64,000 nt of DNA from Brachyspira sp949287565 (GTDB lineage: Bacteria > Spirochaetota > Brachyspiria > Brachyspirales > Brachyspiraceae), in the NCBI RefSeq assembly GCF_036997615.1, contig NZ_JAWLQA010000009.1. One strand, written 5' to 3'. Below are positions 9,742 to 20,300 of this stretch, one piece after another. Under the pieces are notes generated by a model. That model was not told where the DNA came from, ran no database searches, and saw nothing but the letters and a program-made list of their open reading frames with translations. Within the stretch, counting starts at the first letter, position 1. Each line of letters opens with the position of its first letter. Both the position numbers and the translations under genes were made by a program.

Positions 9742-9859
9742 AAATTTAAGAATTTATTCAACGCACGCAGAATGAAGCTAAAAAATAAAGCTTATTTATA
9801 ATTCAAATTTCATAAAATATGATGATAAGCTAACCGTGCGTTAAGTAGATTATAAATTT
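9742..9859. repeat. Imperfect long inverted-repeat element in a 0.57-kb gene-free region
   Basis: Bases 9505-10014 hold no gene. Inside, arms 9742-9767 and 9835-9859 are imperfect inverted repeats of about 25 bp; the inner 8 bp (AACGCACG at 9760-9767, CGTGCGTT at 9835-9842) and the outer 7 bp (AAATTTA, TAAATTT) match exactly. The 67-base interior has a smaller stem (GCTTAT near 9790, ATAAGC near 9825). GC-rich islands (CACGCAG, GGGTGGGGCC at 9871-9880) stand out from the AT-rich surroundings. It could be a structured RNA, a MITE-like repeat or a regulatory element. Its function is unknown. Confidence 0.45.
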
Positions 9860-10014
9860 AATAAAAACTAGGGTGGGGCCATATATTTAATAAAAGTAAA
9901 AAATATTATTAGATTATAATTTCATAAATTAGCTATAAATATAAAAGGGTGGGAATTCTTAATAAAATTTCAAACCTATTTTTACTAAATTAATGTTTAC
10001 TATATAAAAAAATC

Positions 10015-10043
10015 TTGAAAAATATAAATAAATTTATTATAAT
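10015..10043 (+). promoter_or_regulatory. Sigma70-type promoter for the HPr-gntP-dut genes
   Basis: TTGAAA (10015-10020), a 17-bp spacer and TATAAT (10038-10043). The predicted start near 10050 gives a leader of about 23 nt containing AGGAT before the HPr start codon. Confidence 0.75.
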
Positions 10044-10072
10044 ATGTATATAATAAATTCTCAGGATATCTA

Positions 10073-10384
10073 ATGACATTAACAAATGTAGTTACAATCA
10101 AAAGCAAAAATGGAATGCATTTAAGACCAGCAGGAGTTCTATCACAAATATCAAGTAAAAATGAATATTCAAATATAGGAATATTTTTACTTTATAATGG
10201 TGTAAGAGCCGATGCTAAAAGCGTATTTAATATTATGGGACTTGGAGCATTTCAGGGTGCAAATCTAATCTTAGAAATAGAATATGAAGAAGGAATGGAA
10301 GAAGTAGCTAAACAAGCAGAAAAGGAATTAGTATATTTCTTTGAAGAAGGCTATATTCACGCTGAAGTTCCAGAAGACGATTAA
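10073..10384 (+). CDS. HPr-family phosphocarrier protein
   Basis: A 103-residue HPr fold. HPr relays phosphate from enzyme I to sugar-specific PTS IIA proteins through a histidine and can be phosphorylated on a regulatory serine by HPr kinase. The active-site motif NGMHLRPAG places the catalytic His at 16 with Arg18, and KSVFNIMGLGA carries the regulatory-type Ser at residue 50. The protein is about 15 residues longer than usual, with an acidic tail (EVPEDD). The start has AGGATATCT upstream, nearly the same leader as the next gene. It precedes a GntP permease by 48 bp in the same direction. A non-PTS permease next door leaves open whether this copy serves PTS transport or regulation. Confidence 0.9.
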   Translation: MTLTNVVTIKSKNGMHLRPAGVLSQISSKNEYSNIGIFLLYNGVRADAKSVFNIMGLGAFQGANLILEIEYEEGMEEVAKQAEKELVYFFEEGYIHAEVPEDD

Positions 10385-10432
10385 TATTTTTATATTATAT
10401 TCACATAAAAATACCAAACATAAGGATATCTA

Positions 10433-11815
10433 ATGATTAGTTATTTTGTAATAGCTATGTTGGCAATATCTATTATTGTCGTTATGGTTTTAACGATTAA
10501 ATTCAAGGTTCATCCGTTCATAGCTATGTTATTGGTGGCAATATTTCTAGCTTTTACACTTCATGTTCCATCTAATAATGATACTAATTATATAACAGAA
10601 ATATCTGCTTTAATAGGAAAAGGCTTTGGCAATGCTCTTGCAAGTGTTGGTATAATAATAGTATTGGGCAGTGTAATAGGTAATATACTAGAAATGTCTG
10701 GAGCTGCTTTAAAATTAGGAGAAATAGTACTAAGAGTAGTAGGAAAATCTCATCCAGCATTAGCAATGAATATATTAGGTTTTATAGTATCTATACCTGT
10801 ATTCTGTGATTCAGGATATTTAATACTTACACCTTTAAGAAAAGCAGTTGCTAAAAAAAGCGGAGCATCTCCAGTTGCTTTATCCGTTGCATTATCTACA
10901 GGACTTTATGCTTCACATGCTTTAATTCCTCCAACTCCTGGTCCTGCAGCAGTTGTAAACTTATTTGGACTTGAAGCTCATTTATTAACTATAATAATTA
11001 TAGGTTTGATAGTTGCTATTCCTACATCTTTAGTTGGTGCAATATATGGAATATTTATATCAAAATATATAAAAAAACCTAATTATCCAGATAAATCTCC
11101 TACTTATGAAACTTTAATAAGTGATATTGGAGGGCTCCCTCCAACTTGGAAAGCATTAGCACCTATAGTAGTACCAATATTATTAATGGCTATAGGAAGT
11201 ATAGTAAGATTTGATTCATTTAGAGTAGGCAGCGGAATGATCAAAAATATTTTCATATTTTTGGGCGAACCATCTATGGCACTATTTATAGGATTTTTGT
11301 TCTCACTACTATTAACTCACAAATTTAATAAAGAAGAAATATCTATGTGGATAGGTGATGGTATAAGATCATCTGGAAGCATATTAGCAATAGTAGGTGC
11401 GAGCGGTGCTTTTGCTGAAGTATTAAAATCTACTGAATTAGCTAAAATTATACCTGAATTAGGACATATATTCGGATCATTAAATATGGGTTTGATATTA
11501 CCATTTATTATGGCATCAGCCCTAAAAATAATGTTAGGATCATCAACAATAGCTGTAGTTACTGTAGCATCACTTTTTGCTCCTTTGCTTGGTACATTAG
11601 GATTTAATACTCCTATATCTCAAATATTAGTATTAATGTCTATAGGAGCAGGATCTATGATAGCTTCTCATGCTAATGATAGTTATTTCTGGATAGTTGT
11701 AGAATTATCAGGATTAAAAATAAATGATGCATATAAAGCTAGAACTTTAGCAACTTTTGTTCAAGGTATCACAGCATTAATTATAATAATGATACTTGCT
11801 TTCCTTTTTAGATAA
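10433..11815 (+). CDS. GntP-family permease (gluconate/organic acid:H+ symporter type)
   Basis: A 460-residue inner-membrane protein with about 12 hydrophobic segments through its whole length, typical of the GntP family (gluconate and related sugar acids; some members carry other hydroxyacids). Family-like features are the N-terminal FKVHPFIAMLLVA, the conserved region IPVFCDSGYLIL (near residue 125), HALIPPTPGPAA near residue 165, and the C-terminal SHANDSYFWIV, all close to GntP/GntT sequences. The start codon follows AAGGATATCT. It lies between HPr and dut on one strand, likely co-transcribed. Substrate cannot be told from sequence; no gluconate kinase is in the window. Confidence 0.9.
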   Translation: MISYFVIAMLAISIIVVMVLTIKFKVHPFIAMLLVAIFLAFTLHVPSNNDTNYITEISALIGKGFGNALASVGIIIVLGSVIGNILEMSGAALKLGEIVLRVVGKSHPALAMNILGFIVSIPVFCDSGYLILTPLRKAVAKKSGASPVALSVALSTGLYASHALIPPTPGPAAVVNLFGLEAHLLTIIIIGLIVAIPTSLVGAIYGIFISKYIKKPNYPDKSPTYETLISDIGGLPPTWKALAPIVVPILLMAIGSIVRFDSFRVGSGMIKNIFIFLGEPSMALFIGFLFSLLLTHKFNKEEISMWIGDGIRSSGSILAIVGASGAFAEVLKSTELAKIIPELGHIFGSLNMGLILPFIMASALKIMLGSSTIAVVTVASLFAPLLGTLGFNTPISQILVLMSIGAGSMIASHANDSYFWIVVELSGLKINDAYKARTLATFVQGITALIIIMILAFLFR

Positions 11816-11840
11816 TACAATAAAATATTTGGAGAAAATA

Positions 11841-12275
11841 ATGCTTAAAATAAAAATTATTAATAAATCAGATAATCCATTACCTAAATACCAAACTCCT
11901 GGATCTTCAGGGCTTGATTTGCATGCTAATATAGATAAGCCTATTACTTTAAATAAAAATGATATAGTGTTAATACCTACAGGACTTTTTATAGAAATAC
12001 CAGAAGGTTATGAAGCACAAATTAGAAGCAGAAGCTCTTTAGCATTAAAAAATGGAATATTTTGTTTGAACTCACCTGCAACAATAGATAGTGATTATAG
12101 AGGAGAATTAAAAATAATATTAGCTTCTTTGACTGATATACCATTTACTATAAATAAAGGAGATAGAATAGCTCAAATGGTTTTTGCTAAAGTTGAAAAA
12201 GCCTCATTTGAAGAAGTAGATACATTATCTGATACACAAAGGGGAGAAGGCGGATTTGGAAGTACAAATAAATAG
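11841..12275 (+). CDS. dut: dUTP diphosphatase (dUTPase)
   Basis: Hydrolyses dUTP to dUMP and pyrophosphate, keeping uracil out of DNA and supplying the dTMP precursor. It acts as a trimer. I start it at ATG 11841 (MLKIKI), 10 nt after GGAG, rather than at an earlier in-frame start overlapping gntP; this gives 144 residues, the usual length. All five family motifs are visible in order: PGSSGLDLHA, RSRSSLALKNGI, TIDSDYRGELKI (with the catalytic Asp), GDRIAQMVF and the C-terminal arm RGEGGFGST. It follows gntP by 25 bp, and the next gene has its own promoter. Confidence 0.97.
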   Translation: MLKIKIINKSDNPLPKYQTPGSSGLDLHANIDKPITLNKNDIVLIPTGLFIEIPEGYEAQIRSRSSLALKNGIFCLNSPATIDSDYRGELKIILASLTDIPFTINKGDRIAQMVFAKVEKASFEEVDTLSDTQRGEGGFGSTNK

Positions 12276-12278
12276 CTA

Positions 12279-12306
12279 TTGATATAATTAAAATTTCGTT
12301 TATAAT
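12279..12306 (+). promoter_or_regulatory. Promoter giving a predicted leaderless lipoprotein mRNA
   Basis: TTGATA (12279-12284), a 16-bp spacer and TATAAT (12301-12306). Counting seven bases from the end of the -10 box puts +1 at 12313, the A of the ATG, and no Shine-Dalgarno sequence precedes that ATG. Confidence 0.65.
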
Positions 12307-12312
12307 ATAGTG

Positions 12313-13134
12313 ATGAATATATTTAAATTATTTATATATATGGCGATTTCATCACTATTAATTATTTCATGTGGGCTTCCAGATGTTACTGGTGTTACAC
12401 TTGAATTAAATCAGCCTTATATAACAAAAGTTATACCTGGAAATAATAAAATAACAGTAGAATTTGAGGCTCAAAATAATGAACCTTCATTCAGCGGTTA
12501 TAACATATATTTTGGAGATAGTACAAATCCTAGAAAATACAGATTATATAATCAGCAAAAAGCATTGCCTACTTTAATAGAAACAAAATCTACAGTGGTA
12601 AAAAAATATTCATTTACCATTGAAACAGGATCTTATTTTTCTACAAATGGTACTGATATATACACATTAAAAGAGTCTGATTTAAATAATGGTATACCTA
12701 TATATGTTTGGGTATCATCCTACCAGATTACTCCTCAATTAGAAAGTTACTATTACTATGATAATTTTGTAAAAATGGGTACTCCTAGACCAGAAGCTTT
12801 AAATCAAACTATAAATGTAGGCAGTACTATAAATTTGGAAGGAAGAGATTTGGCTAGATTAATAAATGATGGCGGAACATTATATTTTCAAAATGCTGCT
12901 AATACTAGTATGATGGTAATGTCAGGAACTTCTTTAAATGATATTGTAGTTCCTCCAGAAAATGGGTATGGAAATATTAATTTATCAGTAAAAGCAAACA
13001 GACTTTATTTGATAAAAATAACAGATGGAAACAATAATTATTATGGAAAAATATATGTAAGGAGCGTAAATGGTACTAGCAGTATCACAGCTGATTATTG
13101 CCGTCAAACTGCTGCTAATATCTTAAGTTATTAA
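12313..13134 (+). CDS. Lipoprotein with Fn3-like domain (paralogue A)
   Basis: 273 residues starting at ATG 12313 (a GTG at 12310 is in frame but has no support). The signal peptide has a lipobox LIISC with the lipidated Cys at residue 20, so it is probably anchored to a membrane facing the periplasm or outside. The mature part begins with a region reading VIPGNNKITVEFEA ... FSGYNIYFG, a beta-sandwich pattern like a fibronectin type III module, and the rest is beta-rich. The next gene encodes a shorter protein with the same module, 2 bp downstream, so the pair are tandem paralogues. Function unknown; surface lipoproteins of this kind are common in Brachyspira. Confidence 0.8.
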   Translation: MNIFKLFIYMAISSLLIISCGLPDVTGVTLELNQPYITKVIPGNNKITVEFEAQNNEPSFSGYNIYFGDSTNPRKYRLYNQQKALPTLIETKSTVVKKYSFTIETGSYFSTNGTDIYTLKESDLNNGIPIYVWVSSYQITPQLESYYYYDNFVKMGTPRPEALNQTINVGSTINLEGRDLARLINDGGTLYFQNAANTSMMVMSGTSLNDIVVPPENGYGNINLSVKANRLYLIKITDGNNNYYGKIYVRSVNGTSSITADYCRQTAANILSY

Positions 13135-13136
13135 TT

Positions 13137-13877
13137 ATGAAAAAAATATTTATATTTAATATAATAGTAATTTTTTTATTTATTTCCTGTAATGAAGAAC
13201 TTATCACTATAGTAGATGAATATAATTCTCCATACGATGTTTATGCCATACCTGGTAATAATAAAGTAAGTATAAGTTTTTGGTCTGGAGTGATAGCTTC
13301 AGATTTTGCAGGATTTAATATATATGCTGGAACTTCTCAAACTTTTACTCAACCTGAGAATGCTATAAAAAATTCTTTGGGAACATATCCAACTGTATCA
13401 GGTTCTAATCATACAAGAACAAATTTTATAATAGAAATTCCAAATTATACATTTAATAATAATACTTTATATTATATAGCAGTTACAGCTTATGGTACAA
13501 ATGATTTAGTTGATAATAAATATATAGAAACCACAATTAATTCTGTACTTCCTGTAATTCCAAGACCAGAAGGTACAGGAAGCGGAACAACATTAACAGC
13601 TAATTCTGCATCTGTAGGAACAATGGATCCAAATACTGGAAAAGTTACTGCATCATCTGGATGGAGAGTTCAATATTTTGGATATCAAACTAATTTTAAT
13701 GCGGTTGTTATAGTAACAAATAATACAGATGATGCTTTTGATAATGAGGCAGTATATTCCGTTAATGGACTTTATATATTTAAAAGTGGAAACCAATTAG
13801 CAAAATTCTGGATTACATCAGCTAACTCTTATCAATGGGCATATCAGGCAGATGCTTCTCAATGGTGGGGAATATAA
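13137..13877 (+). CDS. Lipoprotein with Fn3-like domain (paralogue B)
   Basis: 246 residues with signal peptide and lipobox FISC (lipidated Cys18). It shares with the preceding protein the pattern AIPGNNKVSISF ... FAGFNIYAG followed by beta-rich sequence, then diverges into a Gly/Ser/Thr-rich linker (near residues 145-175) and an aromatic C-terminal part ending QWWGI. It starts 2 bp after the stop of paralogue A without its own ribosome binding site, so it is probably translated by coupling. Likely an envelope lipoprotein. No specific function is recognised. Confidence 0.8.
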   Translation: MKKIFIFNIIVIFLFISCNEELITIVDEYNSPYDVYAIPGNNKVSISFWSGVIASDFAGFNIYAGTSQTFTQPENAIKNSLGTYPTVSGSNHTRTNFIIEIPNYTFNNNTLYYIAVTAYGTNDLVDNKYIETTINSVLPVIPRPEGTGSGTTLTANSASVGTMDPNTGKVTASSGWRVQYFGYQTNFNAVVIVTNNTDDAFDNEAVYSVNGLYIFKSGNQLAKFWITSANSYQWAYQADASQWWGI

Positions 13878-14228
13878 AATCAGATTATAATATTTACTTA
13901 ATATTAAAATTTCATATACTGAAATTACATATTTTTCGTTTAAAATACATCATAAACAAAATATAAAAATTCAGTCTTTAAATATATGTATGTTGTAAAA
14001 AAGTGATATAAATAATATAAAAAATAAATAGATTTTTTAGCCCACATTAAATTCATTTTTACTATATTACACATATCAAATCTAAATATTATTTAAAATA
14101 TATTTACCATAATATAACTATAGATTGTATAAAATTATAATAAATATATTACATAATTAAAAACAAACTACTTTATTAAATAATAATTAATAAATATAAA
14201 TAATAATATATTAATATTTATTTATATA
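13878..14228. other. AT-rich gene-free spacer between convergent genes
   Basis: About 350 bases between the second lipoprotein and the terminator of the giant gene. It is nearly all A and T with stop codons in every frame. I see no RNA gene, repeat or promoter worth naming. Confidence 0.6.
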
Positions 14229-14272
14229 AAAAACTAGAGTCTATAAGTAATAACCTATAGACTCTAGTTTTT
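14229..14272. terminator. Strong terminator downstream of the giant coiled-coil gene
   Basis: A perfect 17-bp stem: 14229-14245 pairs with 14256-14272 (core CTAGAGTCTATA), flanked by A runs on the left and T runs on the right. It works in both directions and lies 28 bp past the stop of the minus-strand giant gene. Confidence 0.9.
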
Positions 14273-14300
14273 AGAAGGAGAACAATCAAACTATCAAAAA

Positions 14301-17300
14301 TTATCCTCTAGATTGCTTATCTTTCCAAGCTTTAATAGTCTTTTCAATCTCATCTCTTGAATATGAAGTATTTTTAACTATATCTTCAGGTTTCCATCCT
14401 TGCTTATACATCTTAATTATAAGCTCCTCTTTCTTACTGTCTATTTTAGTTGTTCCTTTCTTAGAAGTTGATTTAGAACCTTTATCAGATATATATTTAC
14501 CAGCATTATCAAGTAAAGTTTCCAAGTATCTTACAAAATATTCAGCTCTTTCTAAATTCTTAACTATGCTCTTATCATAATCATCATATTGATTTCTCAT
14601 ACGAACAAGATTTTCTCCCTGATCTTGTATAGCCTGTATTATGTCATCAAGTTCTTCCAATTTAGAAATAAATAGCTGAACTTTCTTGTCATTCTTATCT
14701 ATCTTAGCCATATCTCTTTCTAAAGAATAAATCTTATCCATAAAGCTTTTTCTAGTATCTTCAACTTCTACCATAGCTTCTTTTATGCTGTCAACTCTTT
14801 CTAATATAGTTTCAGTTTCTACCTCTGCTTTTCTTATTTGATGTAATATCTCATCTGCATATTCTTCTTTATCTTTAATAAATGAAAGTTTATTTTCTAT
14901 TTGAGATGCTATATCTATAACAACCTGTATTCCTTCCTCAGTATGCTCTATCATAGCATTATTTTCTGCTATATTAACGAATCTCTCCTGAATTTCACCA
15001 GACATTTCCATTAACATATTTACTTTTTCCTGAGTATCTTTCAAGCTGTTTTTTTCCTTTCTAAGGCTTTCAGCATAACCCAATATTTCATGATGCATTT
15101 TCTTTAAGTTATCAAACTCAGACATAGTCTTATTCATTTCAATTGTTGCGGCTTTAGTATCCTCAACCAAAGCATTCAACTTAGAAACATCAGTTTTTAT
15201 AGACTCTGCCATTTCTTTAGCATTATCGAATACCTTTACAGTATTCATATACTTTTCTATATCCTTAGCTATATCATCTATTTTTGATTTCATAGATTCA
15301 TACTCTAAAGAAATATCATTAGTTTTTACATCAAGCATTTTGTCAATAGATTCAGCTGCATCATTTAATTTGAATTTTAGCTCATCTGTTCTATTTTCAA
15401 AATCTTTAAGTATAACATTTGTTTTTTCCTCATAGCTTAAGTTAATACTTTCAAGTCTTGCATCTATCTCAGAAGAATATTTAGTAATATCTTCTTCTAG
15501 GGCAGAAACAATATCTTTCATATTAGTAATTCTTTGATCATACTCATCTAAATTATCAGTATGAGCTTTAATTATCTCATCTTTAGCTTTTTGTATATGT
15601 TCTTTAGCATCATTCATTAAAAGAGATAATGTTTGTTCCAAATTAGAATTAAGTCTTGCTATATATTTTTCATATTTTTCATTAGCTGATTCTTCTATAG
15701 TTTGAACATTTTCTTCTATAATATTATTAGCTTCTTCTATTCTCTCATTAACTGCTTCTGATATAGAATCCTTCAATGCTGTCAATGATTCTGAAAGTCC
15801 TTCATAATGTGCTTTTAATGCATCAAACTCTGAATTCTTTTCTTCTAATAAAGTATCCATTCTATTAGAAATATTTTCTATAATAGAATCAAATTCAGTT
15901 ACTTTATTTTCTATAGTAGATTTAGCATTATTAGATAATTCTTCTAATCTAGAATTGAATTTATCTCCTTGAAGTTCTATATCTTGAGAGTATTCATTTA
16001 TTTTCTCTTGTAATTCTAATGCTTTCTCTTCAATTATATCCTTTAATTTTTCTACTGAAGGAGCGAATTCATTCTGTAAATTATTCATTTGCTCTTCAAC
16101 AGCTTCAAGTTTTTCTTTATTATTTTCAACAGAAGTCAAGAACTCATCTTTTATACTTAAAGCCTGTTTCAAATCAGCAACCACATCTTCAACAGAACTG
16201 CTTATTTGAAGTTTAGTATCATCCAACTGAGCATATAAAGATTCTATTTTTTCATTGTATTCTTTATAAGCTTCTTCAAATAATTTTGAGAAATCTTCAT
16301 GATTTTTCTCTTGTCTATCTGTATAGAATTTCTCAGTAGTTAAGTACATCTCTTTTAATTTAGCAACTTCATCATCATGTAAGGTTTTTATCTCATCAAC
16401 TGCTTTTTCACCTTCCATATTTACAGACATCTTTAATTCACTGATGAACTCTTCCTGATATGTATCTATTTTCTTTCTAAATTCTGTGATATTATCTTCA
16501 AGCTCTTTATTCATATTATTGAATGCATCAGTTATCTTGTTATTAATATCATTCTCAATGCCTTCTATAGCACTTCTAACATCAGAGAATTTCTCAAATT
16601 TTCTCATTTCATTATTAATGAAATTCTGAACTGTATTAGTTATATGAGGTGCCAAATCATTAGTTTCTTTAACTACAGATTCATTAAATGAAGCAACTAA
16701 ATTATTAACATCTTCTCTAGCTTTAGCCAAAGCATTATTATTTTCTTCTGTCATTCTATTTGACAATGAATTAATATATTCTTCAGCTTCTTTTACTTTA
16801 GTACTGAAAACTTCTTCTTTTTCTGATATCTTCAATGATGCCATCTCTGCTGCTTCCGCTACAGCACTTGTTAAGCTGTCAAGTTTATTTCTTATATTTA
16901 TATCAGAGTTTTTAACCATATCCATAAGAGCTTCTCTCTCTCTGCGAACGGTTTCTACTTCCTGAGATATATGTTTCTGAGACTGGCTTAACATTCTAAG
17001 CTCATTTTCTTGTTCTTTAATATTAGCTTTTATAGTATTTATTAAAGAATTTATATCATTTTCAGCTTCATCTATTTTATTGATTATGCTTTGTACTTTA
17101 TCATTTTCCAATAGATCTATTTGTTCTTTAGCATTTTCTACTTTATCATTTAAATCTATAAGTATACTTTCTGCATCTGATCTTAAATTATCTACCTCTT
17201 TAACTATAGCATCTTTATAGAATTCTTTTATTCTATCAGCTGAAGCATAAGCATCTTCAAAATGAACTATTCTAGCTTCTATACGTTTTCTGAACTCATC

Positions 17301-20300
17301 ATTAGATTCTTCAAATACTTTTATGATATCATCTCTGAATGAGTCTGTAAGATATCTTAAATCAGTATCTATAGAATCATTTTGTATGCTTTCGAACATT
17401 TCAGCAACTTGTCTTCTTTCCTCCTCAATCATAGCAGCAACATCATCTCTGCTTATAGTGTCAAATGAAATTTGATTTTTCAAAGCTTCTATGCTGTCAA
17501 TGATATTGATTTTCTCATTATTTAACATAGTCATAGTTTCATCTTGTTCTTTTATAAGTTCAACTATAGATTTTCTGAAATCAATAAATTCATTTACAAG
17601 TCTATCTCTATCGCCTTCTATTGTATTTAAAGCCTCACCAGAATATATTGTTCCGCTTTCATATTTAAGTTTAATATCATCTATTTCGGCCATCAATCTA
17701 TCTCTTTCAGCCTGTAAAGCCTCTGCCAAATCTTTGATATTAGCTATTCTGTCATTAAACTCATTTCTAAATCCAAGCATCTCATTAGATAAATTTTCCT
17801 TATATCTCTTAATGCTTTCAGAGAAATCCTGCTCTAATATTTGGAAGTCATCTCTGATCTTAGCACCATACTGCTGAGCCATATTAGCTAAATCATTATT
17901 AGTAGGAACAGAACCCAATATTTCATCTCTTAAAGAAACAAATTCATCTCTAAGTTCTTCTTTCAAATTCTCTTTCTCATCTACAAATATCTGGCTTACA
18001 TTTTCTAAAGTAGGCATTTCACTAAGTATATCTTCTTTCATACCCAATAACTTGGCTTCAACTTCATCCTGCTCTTTAGAAAGAACTTCAGCAACAGCTT
18101 CAACAGTAGAGTAGTTTTCCTCTATATTTTTTCTAAATGATTCTAATGTTTCATTTATTCTAGCTCTTTCTTCTTCTATCAATTTCTCTACATAAGAAGT
18201 ATCAACTTTTCCTGCTTCAACATTTTCAGCAACTTCTACTTTTTTATTTTCAATAGAAGAACTTATTTCATGTTTGTAACTATCTATAAGTTTTTCTATC
18301 TCTTCTTTTGATACAGAAGCATCTTTTATATTGTTAATCTCTTTTCTTATCTCTTCAAATGAAGATTCTAAATCTGATTTTTCTACATCTAAAAGATTAT
18401 TCAAATTATCCATATAATCTTTTTTAAGTGCTTCAAATCTCTCTTCAGCAGATATATACTCAACTCTTACAGCTGATTTGAAATGATCAAGCTCATCTAT
18501 TAATTTTGCTTTTTCTTCTTCAAACATTTTAGCAAAATTTTTATTGTCAGATTGAGTGCTAAGAAGTTCATTTTTAAACTCCTCGAACTCATTTACTATA
18601 TCTTCTTTCTCAGATACGAAAAGTTCTGCAAGCTCATCCATATTAGGAACGGCATTTATTATTTTATTTTTAAACTCTTCAAAGTCATTTAAAAGCTCTG
18701 AATCTTTATTTGATACTTCCTCAGTTATTTTGTTTTTAAACTCTTCAAAGTCATTCAAAAGCTCTGAATCTCTATTTGATACTTCTTCAGTTATTCTATC
18801 ATAAACCTCTTTTCTAAACTCATCTATAGTATTAAGAAGTTCTGTTTTATCTTTAGCTAATTCATTAGAAAGTTTCAAAGTATTAGTGTTAAGCTCATTA
18901 TTTATTTTGCTTATATAAGATTCTAAAGCTTTTATTTTTAAATCTACTCCTTTGCTAGAACTATTAATATCATCTTTTATAGAACTTATATTGTTCTCTA
19001 TATAATCCAAAGTATTTTTCTCTTCTGTTTTTAAGCTATTTTGAAGATTAATAACTTTAGATTTAACTTTTTCCTCATAATCATCTAATATAGAATCTAA
19101 TTTTTCTTTGTATAGAGATAGATCAGATTCTAAAGTACCTTGACTATACTCTAAATCTTTGATTCTATCATCAAATGTATTTATTTGTAATTCTATATTT
19201 GAAACACCTTCTTCTAATTTAGAATTAAAGTCATTTTCTAATTCTAACTGTTTATTATAGATATCCTCTTTCAATGTTTCTATCATAGATTTGATTTCAG
19301 AATAATCAGCATTATCAGAAGCTATATCTTTTACATTATCCAATGTATCTGTTATAGCCTCAAGATTAGAAGATTTCCAATTATCCAAATCATTTTGCAT
19401 ATTTTCTATTTTATCTTTGAACTCTGCAAATGATTCATTAAATTGTGATTCCAAACCTTGTTTTAATACATCAAAATTATCTGCTATTATATTTCCATAT
19501 AATTCTACTAATTTTTCTTCACTTGACCATGTATCTTCAAAGAATTCAATTCTCTTTTCTATTCTATCTTTGAAATCTTTAGTATCTTTTTCTATATTAG
19601 AAACTAAATCATCCTTTATAGATACTATACCATCATTGAAGTTATTAAAGATATCATACAATTTAGTTTCTAAGCTTGATATTTCTTCTCTGCTTATATA
19701 AGCTTCAGGTAAAGAATACATTATACTATTTATGTATTTATAAATTTCTTCCCTGTTTTCTGATATCTTATCTTCCAATTTACTGAAAGTAGATAATTGA
19801 GGTATAACAGTTTCTTTAAATGATTCTAAACTTTCATGTAACTGTTTGAAATGCTCATAAACAGCATCAATATCATTCTCACTGTTTTCATTATCAGAAT
19901 TATTCATATCTGATATGCTAGATTTCAATTCTTCAAGTTCATCTGAAAGTCTCATAACTTCATCGATTAAACTGCTATTATCACCTTTTAATTGATCTTT
20001 AACAAGATGTAACTCTTTTTCCAAATCTTCTATTTTTGAGAAATCATCTTTAAGAGAATTAAACGATTCTTCTAATCTGTTTCTCTCCTCAATTAAATCA
20101 TCATAGTTATTACTATTTCTTATAGAAGAAATTTCATCTTTAAATCCGTCTATAGCATCTGATATAAGTGACTTATATTCAGAGAAAGAAGATTCTAAAT
20201 TAGCAATACTATCTTCATTATTGCTTATTTTAGCACTTAAAGTTTCAAATACATCATCTATAACAGACTGTATACGAACTTTTTCACTATCAATTACAGA

